From Luteimicrobium subarcticum (lineage in GTDB: Bacteria; Actinomycetota; Actinomycetes; Actinomycetales; Cellulomonadaceae), in contig NZ_PGTZ01000006.1 in the NCBI RefSeq assembly GCF_002798015.1, positions 496,001-560,000 on the forward strand: DNA of 64,000 nt. Direction: 5' to 3'. The notes under the pieces were generated by a model, which did not search any database, was not told the DNA's origin, and saw only the letters and a list, made by a program, of their open reading frames with translations. A program made the translations under genes and the position numbers. This document shows, piece by piece, positions 61,474 through 64,000 of the stretch. Each line of letters opens with the position of its first letter. The first letter of the stretch is position 1.

Positions 61474-62178
61474 CTATGAGGGCCCCGACAGCATCTCCCG
61501 CGCCTCGTCGGCGGCCCGCATCTCGATGTCCGACACGAACTCCATGTACCGGGCCACGCGTTCGAGCCGGTCCGCCGCCGGCGTCCCGGCACCCAGCACC
61601 TGGGCCCCCTGTCGCGAGGCCGCCGCCAGCTCCGCGTTGACACGCGCGCTCGCGACCATCGACTGGTACCAGACGTCGTCGTCCACCACGTAGCGCTCGC
61701 GGCGGCCCTCGCCCTTCTCGCGGCGGATCATCCCGATGCTCTCGAGCAGCGCGACCGCCTTCGACACCGACGCCGCACTGACGCCGAGGTGCTGCACGAG
61801 CTCGGCGGCGGTCGCACTGCCGTCGTCGACGAGGTACAGGCTGGTCAGCACCCGCGACGGCATCCGCGCCAGGCCCGAGCGCTCCATCATCGCCGTGAAC
61901 GACTCCTCGTAGGCCCGCACGGCCTCGGCGTCCCGCCACCCGGCCGTCCCGGGCGTGCCCGCACCCGCCGCGCGCGCCTGTCGCTGCGCACGCCGACCCG
62001 TGGCGCGCTGCGCACGATCCGCGCGGTACGCGGTCGCTCCGCCGTTGCGCGTCACCTCGCGCGTGACCGTCGACGTCGGGCGGTCGATCCGCCGGGCGAT
62101 CGCCGCGTAGGTGAGCCCGTCCGCGAGACCAGCCTCGATCTGCCGGCGCTCCTGCGCGCCGAGCCTGCCACCAGGCAT
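61474..62178 (-). CDS. Regulator joining IS30-type helix-turn-helix to a MarR/GbsR-type winged helix
   Basis: A 234-residue protein. Residues about 4-65 match the N-terminus of IS30 transposases (GRLGAQERRQIEAGLADGLTYAAIARRIDRPTSTVTREV, then YRADRAQ). There is no DDE catalytic domain; instead residues about 85-200 form a MarR/GbsR-like winged helix (MPSRVLTSLYLVDDGSATAAELVQHLGVSAASVSKAVALLESIGMI). It is divergent to a DrrAB-like ABC exporter and probably controls it. Two DNA-binding domains suggest a bipartite operator. Confidence 0.85.
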   Translation of the reverse strand: MPGGRLGAQERRQIEAGLADGLTYAAIARRIDRPTSTVTREVTRNGGATAYRADRAQRATGRRAQRQARAAGAGTPGTAGWRDAEAVRAYEESFTAMMERSGLARMPSRVLTSLYLVDDGSATAAELVQHLGVSAASVSKAVALLESIGMIRREKGEGRRERYVVDDDVWYQSMVASARVNAELAAASRQGAQVLGAGTPAADRLERVARYMEFVSDIEMRAADEAREMLSGPS

Positions 62179-62283
62179 TGCGGTCCTCCGCTCCTCGGAA
62201 TGCGATCCTCAGCGCCCGACCGTAGCGTTCCGCGCACTTCATTGCAACGCGCGGTAGGGCGTCAGGTTGCGTTCGGTGCATTG

Positions 62284-62295
62284 TCGTTGCAACGA
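62284..62295. promoter_or_regulatory. Palindrome 1 in the regulator-exporter gap
   Basis: TCGTTG-CAACGA, perfectly symmetrical. The half TTGCAACG recurs at 62242-62249. Confidence 0.5.
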
Positions 62296-62329
62296 AATAG
62301 GCGCCCTGACATGCCATTATGGTCTGGCT

Positions 62330-62343
62330 TCACGAATTCGTGA
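62330..62343. promoter_or_regulatory. Palindrome 2 in the regulator-exporter gap
   Basis: TCACGAATTCGTGA, a perfect 14-base palindrome near the middle of the AT-rich part of the gap. Confidence 0.5.
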
Positions 62344-62370
62344 TTGCCCTGATGTCGAACGCAACGTAGC

Positions 62371-62388
62371 GTTTCCATCAACGGAAAC
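62371..62388. promoter_or_regulatory. Inverted repeat 3 in the regulator-exporter gap
   Basis: GTTTCC-ATCAAC-GGAAAC, 43 bases before the exporter ATG. Confidence 0.5.
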
Positions 62389-62430
62389 AGGCTCGTAGCG
62401 TGCGGGCCGCTCAGCACGAGAGGACCCACC

Positions 62431-63438
62431 ATGACCGACATGGCCGTCGCAGCGAGCGGGCTGCGCAAGTCGTACGGCGACAAGGTGGTGCTCGACGGTA
62501 TCGACCTCACCGTCCCGGCAGGTACCGTCTTCGCACTGCTCGGACCCAACGGCGCGGGCAAGACGACCGCCGTGCGCATCCTCACCACGCTCGTCACGCC
62601 GGACGCCGGCTCCGGCGAGGTCAGCGTGGGCGGGCACGACCTCGCCACCGACGGTCACGCGGCCCGCGCGTCGCTCGGCGTCACCGGGCAGTTCTCCGCA
62701 GTCGACGGCCTGATCACCGGCGAGGAGAACATGCTCCTCATGGCAGACCTGCACCACATGGAGCGTGGGGAAGGTCGCCGTGTCACCGCCGAGCTGCTGG
62801 CCCGCTTCGACCTCGTCGACGCGGCCGGCAAGCCTGCGTCCACCTACTCGGGCGGCATGCGGCGCCGGCTCGACATCGCCATGACGCTCGTCGGGGCGCC
62901 GCAGGTCCTCTTCCTCGACGAGCCCACCACCGGGCTGGACCCGCGCAGCCGCCACACCGTGTGGCAGATCGTGCGCGAGCTCGTCGCGGGCGGCACCACC
63001 GTCTTCCTCACGACGCAGTACCTCGACGAGGCCGACGAGCTCGCCGACCGCATCGCCGTGCTCGACCGGGGCCGCATCGTCGCCGAGGGAACCCCCGACG
63101 ACCTCAAGCACCTGATCCCCGGTGGCCACGTCCGGCTCCGGTTCACGGATCCCGACGCCTACCGGGCCGCCGCGCGGTCGTTCGGCACGGCGGCGTCGGC
63201 CGACGACGAGGCGCTCGTCCTGCGGGTGCCGGGCGACGGCTCACAGGGTGCGCTCCGCGCCGTGCTCGACCGCCTCGACGACGCCCGCGTCGAGGCGGAC
63301 GAGCTCACCGTCCACACGCCCGACCTGGACGACGTCTTCTTCGCCCTCACGACGGACGGGACCGTCCGGCCCACCGCCGACCGTCCCGCCCGCACCGACA
63401 CCGCCGACACCGCCGACACCGAAGAGGTCGTCCGATGA
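62431..63438 (+). CDS. DrrA-like ABC transporter ATPase
   Basis: A 335-residue ATPase. Walker A GPNGAGKTT, ABC signature YSGGMRRRLDIAMTLV, Walker B VLFLDEPTTGLDPRSR and the switch LTTQYLDEADELA match the daunorubicin-resistance (DrrA/DRA) family of drug or lipid exporters. The C-terminal extension (about 225-320) is the family's DUF4162-type domain with a conserved LDDVFFALT. A TAD/TADT repeat precedes the end. The ATG overlaps nothing upstream; its stop overlaps the permease ATG (63435-63438). Confidence 0.92.
   Translation: MTDMAVAASGLRKSYGDKVVLDGIDLTVPAGTVFALLGPNGAGKTTAVRILTTLVTPDAGSGEVSVGGHDLATDGHAARASLGVTGQFSAVDGLITGEENMLLMADLHHMERGEGRRVTAELLARFDLVDAAGKPASTYSGGMRRRLDIAMTLVGAPQVLFLDEPTTGLDPRSRHTVWQIVRELVAGGTTVFLTTQYLDEADELADRIAVLDRGRIVAEGTPDDLKHLIPGGHVRLRFTDPDAYRAAARSFGTAASADDEALVLRVPGDGSQGALRAVLDRLDDARVEADELTVHTPDLDDVFFALTTDGTVRPTADRPARTDTADTADTEEVVR
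63396..63420 (+). repeat. Nine-base tandem repeat near the end of the ATPase gene
   Basis: GACACCGCC repeated almost three times, coding DTA units just before the stop. Confined to the disordered tail. Confidence 0.6.
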
Positions 63439-64000
63439 GCACCCCGTCCCGCCTGTCCCTCGCCGCCCGCGACTCCTCCACGATGCTGCGCCGCAACCTG
63501 CTGCACGCCCGCCGCTACCCGTCGATGACGCTCAACCTCCTGCTCACGCCCGTCATGCTCCTGCTGCTCTTCGTGTTCGTCTTCGGCGACACCCTCAGCG
63601 CCGGCCTCACGGGCGGGACACCCGACCGCTCGGCGTACGTCGCGTTCCTCGTGCCGGGGCTGCTGCTCATGACCATCGGGAGCACCGCCATCGGTACCGC
63701 GGTGTCGGTCGCCACCGACATGTCCGAGGGGATCGTCGCGCGGTTCCGCACGCTCGCGATCCACCGGCCCTCGATCCTCGTCGGGCACGCCGTCGGCAGC
63801 GTCCTGCAGTGCGTCGCGAGCGTGGTCGTCGTCGGGCTGGTCGCCGTCGCCGTCGGCTTCCGCTCGACGGACGCGACGGCCCTCGAATGGCTCGCCGCGC
63901 TCGGGCTCCTCGTCCTCTTCGCGACGGGGCTGACCTGGATCGCCGTGGGGATGGGGCTGAACAGCCCGAACGCCGAGGCCGCGAGCAACACCGCGATGCC
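63435..64000 (+). CDS. DrrB-like ABC-2 permease, 3' end beyond the window
   Basis: The first 188 residues are visible with no stop. Segments LNLLLTPVMLLLLFVFVFGDTL, YVAFLVPGLLLMTIGSTAIGTAV, VGHAVGSVLQCVASVVVVGLVAVAVGF and LAALGLLVLFATGLTWIAVGM are membrane spans of an ABC-2 transporter, with EGIVARFRTLAIHRPSILVG as the conserved cytoplasmic helix. It pairs with the preceding ATPase by ATGA overlap. It is cut by the window edge, not truncated by mutation as far as can be seen. Confidence 0.9.
   Translation, partial: MSTPSRLSLAARDSSTMLRRNLLHARRYPSMTLNLLLTPVMLLLLFVFVFGDTLSAGLTGGTPDRSAYVAFLVPGLLLMTIGSTAIGTAVSVATDMSEGIVARFRTLAIHRPSILVGHAVGSVLQCVASVVVVGLVAVAVGFRSTDATALEWLAALGLLVLFATGLTWIAVGMGLNSPNAEAASNTAM

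Noticed and set aside
61474-62178. IS30 insertion sequence
   Set aside because: Only the HTH segment is IS30-like; no DDE domain, terminal inverted repeats or target duplication are seen, and the frame is intact with a MarR-type domain.
62330-62343. Promoter with -35 TTGCAA (62288) and -10 CATTAT (62314) for the exporter
   Set aside because: The spacer would be 20 bases, too long for a normal promoter; left unassigned.

Overview
The window is a very GC-rich (roughly 73-75 %) actinobacterial chromosome segment. Gene order and content point to the Micrococcales, most likely a Cellulomonas-like polysaccharide degrader. This placement is inferred from secreted GH18 chitinases, a chitin-binding protein, a GH3 glycosidase with a CBM6-like tail, Thr/Pro linkers, a xylose-type ABC transporter, and a block collinear with the Mycobacterium uvrD2-mrx1-nudC-adnBA-tetR-DUF3107-rhlE region. 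I see no rRNA, tRNA, CRISPR array, prophage or complete insertion sequence. Coding density is high and no gene-free stretch exceeds 300 bases.

Layout. 1-15.5 kb is genome maintenance: UvrD2 helicase, mycoredoxin, NudC, a phosphotransferase-fold protein, the AdnB/AdnA helicase-nuclease pair, a TetR regulator, DUF3107, a MiaE-like ferritin-fold protein and a DEAD-box RNA helicase. 15.5-28.2 kb is housekeeping: an SH3b/HExxH lipoprotein, a uracil-type permease, a PHP phosphoesterase-MarC-small alarmone synthetase operon, a hydrolase coupled to Xaa-Pro aminopeptidase, ROK glucokinase, a soluble MgtE-N/CBS protein with a DUF1003 protein, and Mrp. 28.2-34.9 kb is sugar metabolism and repair: a DeoR-galT-galK operon, an ArsR-like regulator divergent to an MFS exporter, gluconokinase and exonuclease III. 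35-39.9 kb is a chitin cluster of two tandem GH18 chitinases and a catalytic-domain-free double CBM protein with related leaders. 40-48.5 kb holds an aspartate aminotransferase, a glyA-folD operon behind a ZTP-type riboswitch, and a ROK repressor with xylFGH. 48.6-57.9 kb holds a GNAT, a three-gene phospholipid operon, purU, a small secreted protein, a VOC protein, an AlkA/Ada-type repair protein coupled to Ogt, malate dehydrogenase and an S51-like peptidase. 58.1-64 kb holds a large secreted GH3 enzyme with its own promoter and 22-bp operator, a regulator joining an IS30-type helix-turn-helix to a MarR-type domain, and a DrrA/DrrB-like ABC exporter cut by the window end.

How the genes work together. 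Extracellular chitin and hemicellulose breakdown, sugar uptake (xylFGH) and phosphorylation (galK, glk, gntK) form a saprophyte's carbon module. AdnAB, UvrD2, AlkA, Ogt and XthA form a DNA repair module. glyA, folD and purU all handle one-carbon folate units, and glyA-folD appears to be under ZTP control. Two features run through the whole window. Many operons use 4-base GTGA or ATGA stop/start overlaps. About twenty first genes carry a TANNNT-like or NANNNT -10 hexamer exactly 6-7 bases before the start codon, which predicts widespread leaderless transcription and helps choose start codons.
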